DNA of 42,591 nt, taken from NCBI RefSeq assembly GCF_003667505.1, contig NZ_RCVJ01000112.1:1-42591 (forward strand), in the 5' to 3' direction. Position 1 is the first letter of the stretch. Each line of letters starts with the position of its first letter. The notes beneath the pieces are model-generated. The model saw only the letters and a list, made by a program, of their open reading frames with translations, was not told the origin of the DNA and ran no database searches. Source of the stretch: Micromonospora sp. BL4 (GTDB lineage Bacteria > Actinomycetota > Actinomycetes > Mycobacteriales > Micromonosporaceae). Below, piece by piece: positions 22,064-29,817 of this stretch. A program made the translations under genes and the position numbers.

Positions 22064-24463
22064 TCAGCCGGCCGAGCGGCGGGTGGGGCGGCGACCGGGC
22101 GGGGAGTGCGGCTCGGGCCCGGGGTCGGGCACCGGCGGCATCGGCCGGATGACCGGCGCGGCGCCGGTGACCCGGAGCTCCGCACCGTGGTGCCACAGGT
22201 CGACCGCGACGTCCGGGCCGGCGTCGGGAAGCTCGTAGCGCGCCTCGGTGGCGGTCAGCGTGACCCGCAGCCGATGTCCGCGCCAGCGCAGGCTGAACGC
22301 CAGCCGGTCGATCCGCCGGGGCAGCCGAGGGTCGAAGGAGAGCACCCCCCGGTCGTCCCGCAGACCGCCGAAGCCCTGCACCAGCGCCAGCCACGACCCG
22401 GCCAGCGAGGCCAGGTGCAGCCCGTCCGCGGTCTTGTCGCCGAGGTCGGCCAGGTCCTGCAGCACCGACTCCGCGAACAGGTCGTACGCCAGGTCGAGGT
22501 GCCCGACCTCGGCGGCCAGCACCGCCTGCGGTGCTGCCGACAGCGACGAGTCGCGAACGGTGCGGGCCTCGTAGTAGGCCAGGTTGCGGGCCTTCTCGTC
22601 GGCGGTGAACTCACCGGGGTGGAGCTGCATGGCCAGCACCAGGTCGGCCTGCTTGACCACCTGCCGGCGGTACAGCTCCAGGTACGGGTAGTGCAGCAGC
22701 AGCGGGTAGTCGTCCTCGCCGGTGTTCGCGAAGTCCCACTCGGGCTGCTCGGTGAACCCGGCCGCCTGCTGGTGGACGCCGCGAGCACGGTCGTACGGGA
22801 TGAAGACCGCGTCGGCGGCGGCCCGCCAGCCGGCGATCTCGGTCGGGTCCACCCCGAGCCGGCCGGCCAGGTCGGGGTGGCGCTCGGCGGCGTCCGCCGC
22901 GCCGCGCAGGTTGCGCCGGGCCATCAGGTTGGTGAAGACGTTGTCGTTGACCAGCGCCGCGTACTCGTCCGGGCCGGTCACCCCGTGCAGGTGGAAGGCG
23001 CCGGTGTCCGACCAGTGGCCGAAGCCGTGCCAGAGCCGGGCGGTCTCCACCAGCAGCTCCAGCCCCGCCTGGGCAAGGAACCGCTGGTCGTCGGTGGCGG
23101 CCAGGTAGCGCAGCACCGCGTCGGCGATGTCGGCGTTGACGTGCAGCGCGGCGGTGCCCGCCGGCCAGTAGCCGGAGCACTCCCGGCCGCCGATGGTGCG
23201 CCACGGGAAGGTGGCGCCGGTCAGCCGCAGCTCGCGGGCCCGCTCGCGGGCCTCCGGCAGGTGGGCGTGCCGCCAGCTCAACGCCGAGCGGGCCACCGCC
23301 GGAGCCAGGTAGGTGAGCACCGGCAGCACGTAGCTCTCGGTGTCCCAGAGCACGTGCCCGTCGTAGCCGTTGCCGGTCAGGCCCTTGGCGGGGATGGTCC
23401 GGTCGGAGTCGGGGCGGCCGGCCTGGATCAGGTGGAAGATCGCGAAGCGGGTCGCCTGCTGGAGTTCCCGGTCGCCGTCGAGCAGCACGTCGGCGGCCTG
23501 CCAGGCCGCGTCCAGGGCGGCGCGCTGGTCGGCGAGGAGGGCGTCGAAGCCGTCCGCGCGGGCGGCGTCCGCCTCGGCGGCGACCAGGTCGGCCAACTCG
23601 CCGGCCGGCGTCCCGTCGACCGCCGCGCACTCGCACGCGGCGAACTTGGTCAACCGCAGCCGCTCGCCCGGGTGCAGCCGGCCGGCCACGGTGAGCCGTA
23701 CCCGGTCGGGGGTGCAGTCACCGGTGGCGGTCACCGTGCCCGGCGCGTCCAGCAGGTGGCTGACCGCCACCGCGACGCGCTGGCCGCTGCGCTCGGTGCG
23801 GTGCACCAGCACCCCGTCGAGGCCGGCCGCGCGGTACGTCTCGGACGTCAGCGGATCGGTGATCACCGAGGCTGCCCGGGGGTCGTCCGAGCGCTCCGGC
23901 ACCTGCTCGTTGGCCAGCAGGTCCGAGCAGACCCGCAGCTCGACGGGCCCGTCCAGCGCCTCCACCTCATACCGGACGGCGGCGACCGGACGGCGGGGCA
24001 GGGACACCAGCCGGGTGCTGCGGATGCGCACCCGCCGCCCGGCCGGCGAGACCCACTCGGTCTCCCGGCGCAGCACCCCGGCGCGCAGGTCGAGCATTCG
24101 TTCGTGGGTGTGCAGCGTCCCGGTCCGGATGTCCAGCGGCTCGTCGTCGACCCAGAGTCGGATCAGCGCCGCGTTCGGCGCACTGACGACGGTGTCGCTG
24201 GCCTGCGGGAAGGCGTACCCCTCCTCGGGATAGCTCAGCTCGCGCCGCTCGTGGAAACCGTTGACGTAGCTGCCCGGCATCACGCACGGCGCGCCCTCGT
24301 CGAGGACACCACGCCAACCGACCCACCCGTTGCCCAGCGCGAAGATCGACTCGGTCTCGCCGAGCCGGTCCAGGTCGGCCGCGGTACGCCGGATCCGCCA
24401 GGTCTCCTCGTCCCCGCGCTCGACGGCCGGCGACGGTTGATCGGTGGCCGAACCGGTGTGCAC
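22064..24463 (-). CDS. Glycoside hydrolase family 65 phosphorylase
   Basis: A 799-residue GH65 enzyme, about the usual length. The catalytic general acid is Glu500 in HGVTGPDEYAALVNDN. The (alpha/alpha)6 barrel carries GHVLWDTESYVLPV and the family segment KQADLVLAMQL. An N-terminal beta-sandwich domain (SIFALGNGWVGWRG, with NG(W/F)VG typical of the family) precedes it. It would phosphorolyse (or hydrolyse) an alpha-glucoside disaccharide such as kojibiose, trehalose or maltose to glucose plus beta-glucose 1-phosphate; the exact substrate cannot be read. It starts at GTG 24463 behind a perfect AGGAGG (24474-24469) spaced 5 nt. No beta-phosphoglucomutase gene is adjacent in this window. Confidence 0.93.
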   Translation of the reverse strand: MHTGSATDQPSPAVERGDEETWRIRRTAADLDRLGETESIFALGNGWVGWRGVLDEGAPCVMPGSYVNGFHERRELSYPEEGYAFPQASDTVVSAPNAALIRLWVDDEPLDIRTGTLHTHERMLDLRAGVLRRETEWVSPAGRRVRIRSTRLVSLPRRPVAAVRYEVEALDGPVELRVCSDLLANEQVPERSDDPRAASVITDPLTSETYRAAGLDGVLVHRTERSGQRVAVAVSHLLDAPGTVTATGDCTPDRVRLTVAGRLHPGERLRLTKFAACECAAVDGTPAGELADLVAAEADAARADGFDALLADQRAALDAAWQAADVLLDGDRELQQATRFAIFHLIQAGRPDSDRTIPAKGLTGNGYDGHVLWDTESYVLPVLTYLAPAVARSALSWRHAHLPEARERARELRLTGATFPWRTIGGRECSGYWPAGTAALHVNADIADAVLRYLAATDDQRFLAQAGLELLVETARLWHGFGHWSDTGAFHLHGVTGPDEYAALVNDNVFTNLMARRNLRGAADAAERHPDLAGRLGVDPTEIAGWRAAADAVFIPYDRARGVHQQAAGFTEQPEWDFANTGEDDYPLLLHYPYLELYRRQVVKQADLVLAMQLHPGEFTADEKARNLAYYEARTVRDSSLSAAPQAVLAAEVGHLDLAYDLFAESVLQDLADLGDKTADGLHLASLAGSWLALVQGFGGLRDDRGVLSFDPRLPRRIDRLAFSLRWRGHRLRVTLTATEARYELPDAGPDVAVDLWHHGAELRVTGAAPVIRPMPPVPDPGPEPHSPPGRRPTRRSAG

Positions 24464-24597
24464 GAATGCCTCCTGTGGGGTGCCGATGTCCCTGACCAGC
24501 CAAGCAGAGCCGGCTGTGCGATTCCTGGACGAAGGTCGGTGAGCCGCCTCGACCTTCGGGACCCGCGCTGCCGCCTGGCGCGTTCCTACCCTGTCTC

Positions 24598-24624
24598 CCA
24601 GATGAACCAGGTATGAACATCTGG
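24598..24624. promoter_or_regulatory. Inverted repeat upstream of the PAP2 gene
   Basis: CCAGATG (24598-24604) and CATCTGG (24618-24624) form a perfect 7-bp inverted repeat with a 13-bp spacer, 11 bp before ATG 24636, near the ribosome-binding site GAGGTG. It may be an operator for one of the two divergent genes. Confidence 0.4.
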
Positions 24625-24635
24625 TGAGGTGATGC

Positions 24636-25265
24636 ATGGTCGACACCGGCAACATGGACGTTCCGGAAATCAGCGCCGAGTGGTACCGCGACGTCATCGA
24701 CGTCGCCGCCGACAGCCCGCAACCGGTGCAGTGGTTCGTCGGGCACGCCACCGAAGGGGTGATCCTGCTGCTCGGCGCGCTGCTGCTGGTAGCCGCGCTG
24801 AGCCGCCTGTCCGGCGGCCCGCACGACCGGGCGGTCGCCCTGGTCGCGCCGGTGCCGACCCTGCTGGCGTACGCCGGCAGCGAATGGCTCAAGACGGTGG
24901 TGGACGAGGATCGACCGTGCCGGACGCTCGGCCGGGCCATCATCGCGGGCAGCTGTCCGCCAACGGGCGACTGGTCGTTCCCCAGCAATCACGCCACCCT
25001 GGCCGGCGCGCTGGCGGTCACGACGCTGCTGCTCTCCCGCCGACTCGGACTGGTCGCGCTGCCGCTGGCCGTGCTGGCCGCGTTCTCCCGGGTCTTCGTG
25101 GGTGTGCACTACCCGCACGACGTGGTCGCCGGGTTGCTGCTCGGCGCCCTGGTCGCCGCGTTGGCCACCCCGCTGCTGGCCCGCCCGGCGGCCGAGGCGC
25201 TACGCCGCCGGGCCGACCGCGCCCGTCGCACGGTCCCCGATCTGGCGGGCCGGCCCCGCCCCTGA
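24636..25265 (+). CDS. PAP2-family phosphatase (membrane)
   Basis: A 209-residue integral membrane phosphatase with about five TM segments. The three phosphatase motifs are in order: K-x6-R-P as KTVVDEDRP, PSNH in SFPSNHATLAGALAV, and SR-x5-H-x3-D as SRVFVGVHYPHD, the catalytic His being in the last motif. Such enzymes dephosphorylate undecaprenyl-PP or phosphatidate-type lipids at the outer face of the membrane. It diverges from the GH65 gene and converges with the prepilin peptidase gene across a tandem-repeat spacer. Physiological substrate unknown. Confidence 0.9.
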   Translation: MVDTGNMDVPEISAEWYRDVIDVAADSPQPVQWFVGHATEGVILLLGALLLVAALSRLSGGPHDRAVALVAPVPTLLAYAGSEWLKTVVDEDRPCRTLGRAIIAGSCPPTGDWSFPSNHATLAGALAVTTLLLSRRLGLVALPLAVLAAFSRVFVGVHYPHDVVAGLLLGALVAALATPLLARPAAEALRRRADRARRTVPDLAGRPRP

Positions 25266-25269
25266 CCCC

Positions 25270-25388
25270 GGACGGCGCGGGCGGCGGACGGCGCAGGCGA
25301 CGGACGGCGCGGACGGCGCGGGCGACGGACGGCGGCGGACGGCGCGGGCGACGGACGGCGGCGGACGGCGCGGGCGACGGACGGCCGG
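25270..25388. repeat. Tandem repeat, 26-bp period (GGACGGCGCGGGCGACGG type)
   Basis: Three near-perfect 26-bp units start at 25311, 25337 and 25363 and are preceded by more degenerate units from about 25270. It lies between the ends of the convergent PAP2 and prepilin peptidase genes. The GC-only composition makes it slippage-prone and a likely polymorphic locus. Confidence 0.75.
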
Positions 25389-25393
25389 GGCGG

Positions 25394-26245
25394 TCAGGTG
25401 TTCAGCAGGAGGGCGCCGACGGTGCCGAGCAGCAGGAACGGGCCGAACGGCAGGTGGGTGGTCCAGCGGGCCCGCCTGGCGGCCAGCAGACCCAGGCTGA
25501 CCAACGCGGACAGCCCGAAGGCGAGCAGCAGCCCGAGCAGCAGGACCGGCCAGCCGTACCAGCCGAGCAGCGCGCCCACACTGAGCGCCAGCTTGGCGTC
25601 GCCCAGTCCGAAGCCACGGCGGCCGAGCAGCAGCGTGCTGCCGGCGAAGAGCACCGCCAGTCCCGCGCCGGCGGTGACGGCGCGCAGCCAGGGCCCCGGC
25701 TCGGGGTCGCCGAGCGCGGCGACGCCGAGCAGCAGCCACGTCCCGGCCGCCGCCGGCAGGGTGAGCCGGTCCGGCAGCCGGTGCACGGCCAGGTCGACGA
25801 AGACCGCCGGGACCGTCCAGCCGAGCCACCAGGCCAGCGCCGGCAGCGCACCGCCCGACGGACCGACCAGCGCCAGCAGCACCACCGCGGCGAGCCCGGC
25901 GAGCGCGGCCAGTTCGACCGTGCCGGGCGGCGGACCGACCGGGGCGCGGCAGCGACCGCACCGGCCGACCGGGCCCAGCGCGGGCCAGGGCCGGGTCAGC
26001 CCGATCGGCGCGCCGCAGGCGTCGCAGCCGGTCCGGCTGGCGGTGCCCGACGGTACGCCGTAGCGCAGGGCGGCCCACCGCAGCAGCGGGCTGACCGTCA
26101 GGATCGCCAGCACGGTGGGGAGCCGGGCACCGCTCGCGGCTCGGTCGACGGGTTCGGTCGTGCCACCCGAGGGCGGGGGTATCGGGGTCCGATCGGGCGG
26201 GTTCTCCTGACCCGGGGCGGCCGCCGAGGGGCCGGTCAGCGCCAT
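25394..26245 (-). CDS. Prepilin peptidase (TadV/GspO-type)
   Basis: A 283-residue aspartic membrane protease. It has the zinc-ribbon pairs C74-x2-C77 and C96-x2-C99, and the two catalytic Asp sites: D151 in VFVDLAVHRLPDRLT and D216 in the GxGDxKL motif (GLGDAKLAL). About 7 TM segments follow. It cleaves the leader from type IV prepilins at the inner membrane, fitting the Flp/Tad operon encoded divergently from 26.8 kb. ATG 26245 is chosen because it precedes the N-terminal helices by a Pro/Gln-rich stretch and fits the usual length. Confidence 0.9.
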   Translation of the reverse strand: MALTGPSAAAPGQENPPDRTPIPPPSGGTTEPVDRAASGARLPTVLAILTVSPLLRWAALRYGVPSGTASRTGCDACGAPIGLTRPWPALGPVGRCGRCRAPVGPPPGTVELAALAGLAAVVLLALVGPSGGALPALAWWLGWTVPAVFVDLAVHRLPDRLTLPAAAGTWLLLGVAALGDPEPGPWLRAVTAGAGLAVLFAGSTLLLGRRGFGLGDAKLALSVGALLGWYGWPVLLLGLLLAFGLSALVSLGLLAARRARWTTHLPFGPFLLLGTVGALLLNT

Positions 26246-26835
26246 GTCGACCCCGCTTCGGGCCGGCCGCCGGCCGTGAAGGCGAACACGGATCGTGACT
26301 GAACGATCGCTTGGGTGTAGCGGATGGCGCAGAAAGCGACCTGCACAGCCGGCCGTCCGACGGCTTCCCGGGCCGGACCCGGGCCGGCCGTCCCACCGAT
26401 CGGCGCGGTTCCTCGGTCCCCCGCCGGCTCCGAGCGGATGCCGGGATGACGCCGCGTTGTCCCACTCTCGGGACCGGCGGAAGGGCCCCGACGAACCCGC
26501 TCGGCCCGTCCAGTGCGGGCCGTCGCCGGCGTATCGGCCGGCCATTGCCCGGAGCGCGGCGCAGACACCCCTCACCACCACCTGTCATCACGGAGAGTGT
26601 TCAGTTGAATTGCCTCTGTTGCATCGGCGAGCGTCAGCCTATGCTCGCCCCTTGGGTGTGACGCAAGCCTCACTGCAACAACCGGACGACACAGGACCAT
26701 CCATTTGTAGAAGATCCGTATCGGTGAATGCAGAAGCGCAATGAACGGCTCCGGATGTGCTGATCCGGGCGCGCTTCCGCATGCCCGGCGGCGGTGATCC
26801 GCCGCCGCACCGGGCGACCACGAGGAGGCTCGACG
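26246..26835. other. Divergent non-coding region before the Flp/Tad operon
   Basis: About 590 bp with no convincing gene. The right part (26580-26780) is markedly less GC-rich than its surroundings and probably carries the Tad operon promoter. TTGCAT (26619) and TATGCT (26640) with a 15-bp spacer are weak candidates. No clear long inverted repeat was found. Confidence 0.4.
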
Positions 26836-27402
26836 GTGCGCGGACGGCAGCTCAGGCGAGCAGCAATCTGCCTGGTAGCGGTCGTGGCGGCGGTGCCGGT
26901 CACCGCCTGCGGCAGCGGGCGGGAGGCCGTCGAACGGCCGGCGCCGGCCCGCAACGACGGACAACAGGCGGACTCGGACGTCGAACGGCGGGCCGCGGAA
27001 AAGGCGGCACTGCACGCGTACTCCGGTTATCTCGCGGCCTCGCGTACGGCGAGTCGACGCAGTGATCCGCATGCGCCGGAACTGTCCCGGTTCCTCGCCG
27101 ATCCACTGCTCACTCGGGTGCGAGTGTCCATTCGCGAGGCAAAGGAGCACGGCGCGATGCGTACCGGGACGCTGAAGTCCGACCCGACCGTGACCTCGGT
27201 CAGCCTGGACTCGACCCCGGCCACCGTGGAGATCCAGGACTGCCTGGACGCGAGCGGCTACCGGCTGGTCTACGCCAAGGACAGACGGGTGGTCCCGGGC
27301 AGCGGGGGCAGCAGACATCTGGCCACGGCCACCGCCACCCGCTATCCCGACGGGCGCTGGCTGATCAACTCCAGCGCCGCGCACCGGGACCAGCCGTGCT
27401 GA
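26836..27402 (+). CDS. Lipoprotein at the head of the Flp/Tad operon
   Basis: A 188-residue exported lipoprotein. The N-terminal segment RRAAICLVAVVAAVPVTACG ends in the lipobox VTAC. The rest is one domain with AEKAALHAYSGYLAASRTAS at the start and VEIQDCLDASGYRLV late, reminiscent of NTF2-like folds. GTG 26836 follows an excellent GAGGAGG (26822-26828) at 7 nt. Its last codons overlap the next start (GTG at 27396), coupling it to the secreted protein. It could be a pilus outer-face component. No known family was recognised with certainty. Confidence 0.75.
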   Translation: MRGRQLRRAAICLVAVVAAVPVTACGSGREAVERPAPARNDGQQADSDVERRAAEKAALHAYSGYLAASRTASRRSDPHAPELSRFLADPLLTRVRVSIREAKEHGAMRTGTLKSDPTVTSVSLDSTPATVEIQDCLDASGYRLVYAKDRRVVPGSGGSRHLATATATRYPDGRWLINSSAAHRDQPC

Positions 27403-28364
27403 CCTGGGGAGGAAGAGGCGTCCCGGCCCGTACCGCCCGGGCCGGGACGCCCCGCCGGGCGCTCACCGGGCTCGGCCTCGCACTGCTGCTGGTGGTCGGC
27501 GCGACGCTGCCGGCCGCCGCCGCCCGGCGCGCCGACCCGGGGGTGGAGTGCCCGCTCGACCAGCCGGACTGCAGCGTCTGGGACGACGAACCCGGCACAC
27601 CGGGCGATCCCGGCGGTGGCGGCGACAACGGCGGCGGCGGTGACTCCGGCGGCGGCGGAGGTGGCGGCGTCTGCCAGTGGGGCGGGCGGACCATCGCCTG
27701 CTACGACGACCTGCTCGGTTGGTTCAACAACGGCGACGGGTGCTACTACAAGCTGACCGAGGGAGAGGTCGAGCCGCCCGAGGGTCAGCAGTGGTATCTG
27801 CAGACCTGCAACGGCGGCGAGCTGGGTGCCCAGGTCACGGTGCTGAGGGACGAGCCGCCGCCCGGCTTCGGCGCGCCGCCCGATCCGGAGGAGCTGGCCC
27901 GCCGCGCCCTGGCGTCGATCAAGCTGCTGCCCGCGCGGCTCAAGGTGGCGCCCCGGAAGAACGTCGGCCCCGGCCTGGTCGGCCTGCCCGTCTGGATGTG
28001 GGCGACACCGAGCACCAGCTACTTCGGCCCGCTGCGCGCCTCCGCCTCCGACCGTGGGTTGACCGTCTCCATCGAGGCGAAGGTCGACCGGATCGTCTGG
28101 GACATGGGCAACGGCGAGAAGGTCACCTGCACGGGCGCCGGCACCCCGTACGACCCGAACGGCCGCCGTGCCGGCCGCACATCCCCGGACTGCGGCTACG
28201 ACAACGGCTACCCGGAGGCCGGCACCTACCGGGTCGGCGCCACCACGTACTGGACCGTGCGGTGGTGGACCGACGACGACGTCGAGGGCGAGCCGATTCC
28301 GCAGACCCGGACCAGCGACACCGTGCCGATCCAGATCAACGAACTCCAGGTGGTGAACAGGTGA
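27396..28364 (+). CDS. Secreted protein of the Flp/Tad operon
   Basis: A 322-residue exported protein with a signal peptide (ALTGLGLALLLVVGATLPAA). A Gly/Asp-rich low-complexity linker (about 67-92) leads to a folded domain with Cys residues. The C-terminal half has a PKD-like pattern: IEAKVDRIVWDMGNGEKVTC, then DNGYPEAGTYRVGATTYWTV. It is translationally coupled upstream to the lipoprotein and downstream to the SAF protein (GTGA). It is likely an envelope-side component of the pilus secretion system. No family is recognised outside the PKD-like part. Confidence 0.72.
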   Translation: MLTWGGRGVPARTARAGTPRRALTGLGLALLLVVGATLPAAAARRADPGVECPLDQPDCSVWDDEPGTPGDPGGGGDNGGGGDSGGGGGGGVCQWGGRTIACYDDLLGWFNNGDGCYYKLTEGEVEPPEGQQWYLQTCNGGELGAQVTVLRDEPPPGFGAPPDPEELARRALASIKLLPARLKVAPRKNVGPGLVGLPVWMWATPSTSYFGPLRASASDRGLTVSIEAKVDRIVWDMGNGEKVTCTGAGTPYDPNGRRAGRTSPDCGYDNGYPEAGTYRVGATTYWTVRWWTDDDVEGEPIPQTRTSDTVPIQINELQVVNR

Positions 28365-29014
28365 GTCTCGCGACGCGCAACGGGACACCGGTGGACGCGC
28401 CGGTCAGCCCGCCCAAGGTCGTCCGGCAGCGCCGGGTCCGCCCGGGGCTGCTGGGTCTGGCCGTACTCCTGATCGCGCTGGGTGGGCTGGGCGCGGCCTT
28501 CGCGGTCACCTCGGTCCGGGCCACCGGCAGCTACCTCGCGGTGGCCCGGCCGGTGGAGGTGGGCCGGGAGATCAGCGCCGCCGACCTGGTCGCCGTGCAG
28601 GTCGCCGGTGGCCAGGGGCTGCGCCCGGTGCCCGCCGGGCGGCTGGACGAGGTGGTCGGCAAGCGCGCCGCCGTGGCGCTGGTCCCGGGCGCCCTGCTCA
28701 CGCTGGGGCAGGTCACCGACGACCCGCTGCTCGGCCCCGGCCAGCAGCAGATCGCGCTCGGCCTGAAGACCGCGCAGGTGCCGGCGCGTGAACTGCACCC
28801 TGGCGACAAGGTTCTGCTGGTCAGCACCCCGGACGACAACGCCACCGGCACGGCCGCCGTGGGCACCCGCTTCTCCGCCACCGTGATCGACATGGTCAGC
28901 CCGGCGAACGACGACAAGGTGCTCTACCTGGCACTCCCCGTCCGGGACGTACCCGCGGTGGTGGCGCTGGCCGCGCAGGAGCGGGTCGCCGTCGTGCTGA
29001 CCGAGGCGGCCTGA
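28361..29014 (+). CDS. SAF-domain protein (CpaB/RcpC-like)
   Basis: A 217-residue protein with one N-terminal TM segment (about 27-48, GLLGLAVLLIALGGLGAAFAV) and a SAF domain: YLAVARPVEVGREISAADLV, then VVGKRAAVALVPGALLT (the beta-clip). The C-terminal part VPARELHPGDKVLLVS and ALAAQERVAVVLTEA completes the fold. CpaB/RcpC proteins gate the Flp pilus path across the envelope. GTGA overlap upstream, 2-bp gap to the ATPase downstream. Confidence 0.85.
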   Translation: MSLATRNGTPVDAPVSPPKVVRQRRVRPGLLGLAVLLIALGGLGAAFAVTSVRATGSYLAVARPVEVGREISAADLVAVQVAGGQGLRPVPAGRLDEVVGKRAAVALVPGALLTLGQVTDDPLLGPGQQQIALGLKTAQVPARELHPGDKVLLVSTPDDNATGTAAVGTRFSATVIDMVSPANDDKVLYLALPVRDVPAVVALAAQERVAVVLTEAA

Positions 29015-29016
29015 GC

Positions 29017-29817
29017 ATGGCGATCATCGCGCTGGTGTCCGCGAAGGGTTCGCCCGGCGTGACCACCTCGGCGCTGGCCTGCGCGCTGGCGTGGCACCGA
29101 CGGCTGGTGCTCGCGGAGTGCGACCCGGCCGGCGGGTCGATCCTCGCCGGCTACCTGGGCGGTCAGCTGGACGGGCCCCGCGGCCTCGGCGAGCTGGCCG
29201 TCGGCGAGCTGCGCGACGGCAACCTGGAGACCGCCTTCTGGTCCCAGCTGGTCGACCTCGACGCGCCCCGTCGGGAACGACTGCTGCTGCCCGGGCTGGT
29301 CGACCCGACGCAGGCCGGCAGCGTCACCCCGCTCTGGCAGCGCTTCGCCGACTACTTCAACGCGCTCGACCGCGGCACCCCCGGCTACGACGTGCTGGTC
29401 GACTGCGGCCGGCTGCACGTCAACGGCCCGCCGTGGCCGGTGCTGCGGGCCGCCTCGGTGGTGCTGCTGGTGACCCGGGCCGAGCTGCCGGACCTCTCCG
29501 GCACCCGGGCGGTCGTCACCGCGATCGAACGGGACTTCGCCGAACACCGGGTGCCACCGGGCACCCTCCGGCTGCTGCTCGTCGGCGACGGGCACGGGCA
29601 GGCCGAGATCAGCCGAGCGCTGAAACTGCCGGTGATCGCCCGGCTGCCGCACGACGCGCGTACCGCCAAGGTGCTCAGCCTGGGCGGAACGGTGCGGGCC
29701 GGACGCCCGCTGCTGCGCGCGGCGGCCGCGCTGGAGGTGCCGATCGGCGCGCTGCTGGAGCGACGGCGCGCCCGGCTGGCCTGGCCCGTGCAGCAGGGGG
29801 TGCCGGATGCGGTTTGA
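29017..29817 (+). CDS. MinD/ParA-like (CpaE-type) protein with altered P-loop
   Basis: A 266-residue Rossmann-type protein. The deviant Walker A region reads K10-G-S-P-G-V15-T-T: the signature Lys10 is kept, but the P-loop Lys that contacts the beta-phosphate is Val15. The later LVLAECDPAGG (Asp36) and DYDVLVDCGRL-type Walker B region (YDVLVDCGRL) are present. In Tad loci the CpaE/TadZ protein localises the pilus machine to a pole. Loss of the P-loop Lys suggests weak or no ATP hydrolysis. It overlaps the TadA gene (ATG at 29807 inside its 3' end). Confidence 0.82.
   Translation: MAIIALVSAKGSPGVTTSALACALAWHRRLVLAECDPAGGSILAGYLGGQLDGPRGLGELAVGELRDGNLETAFWSQLVDLDAPRRERLLLPGLVDPTQAGSVTPLWQRFADYFNALDRGTPGYDVLVDCGRLHVNGPPWPVLRAASVVLLVTRAELPDLSGTRAVVTAIERDFAEHRVPPGTLRLLLVGDGHGQAEISRALKLPVIARLPHDARTAKVLSLGGTVRAGRPLLRAAAALEVPIGALLERRRARLAWPVQQGVPDAV

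Noticed and set aside
21896..24616. 906-codon plus-strand open frame opposite the GH65 gene
   Set aside because: Antisense to a well-recognised GH65 enzyme; no domain visible, low-complexity Gln/Arg/Gly content.
26619..26645. Sigma-70-like promoter for the Tad operon
   Set aside because: TTGCAT/TATGCT spacing is only 15 bp; too weak to call as a feature.
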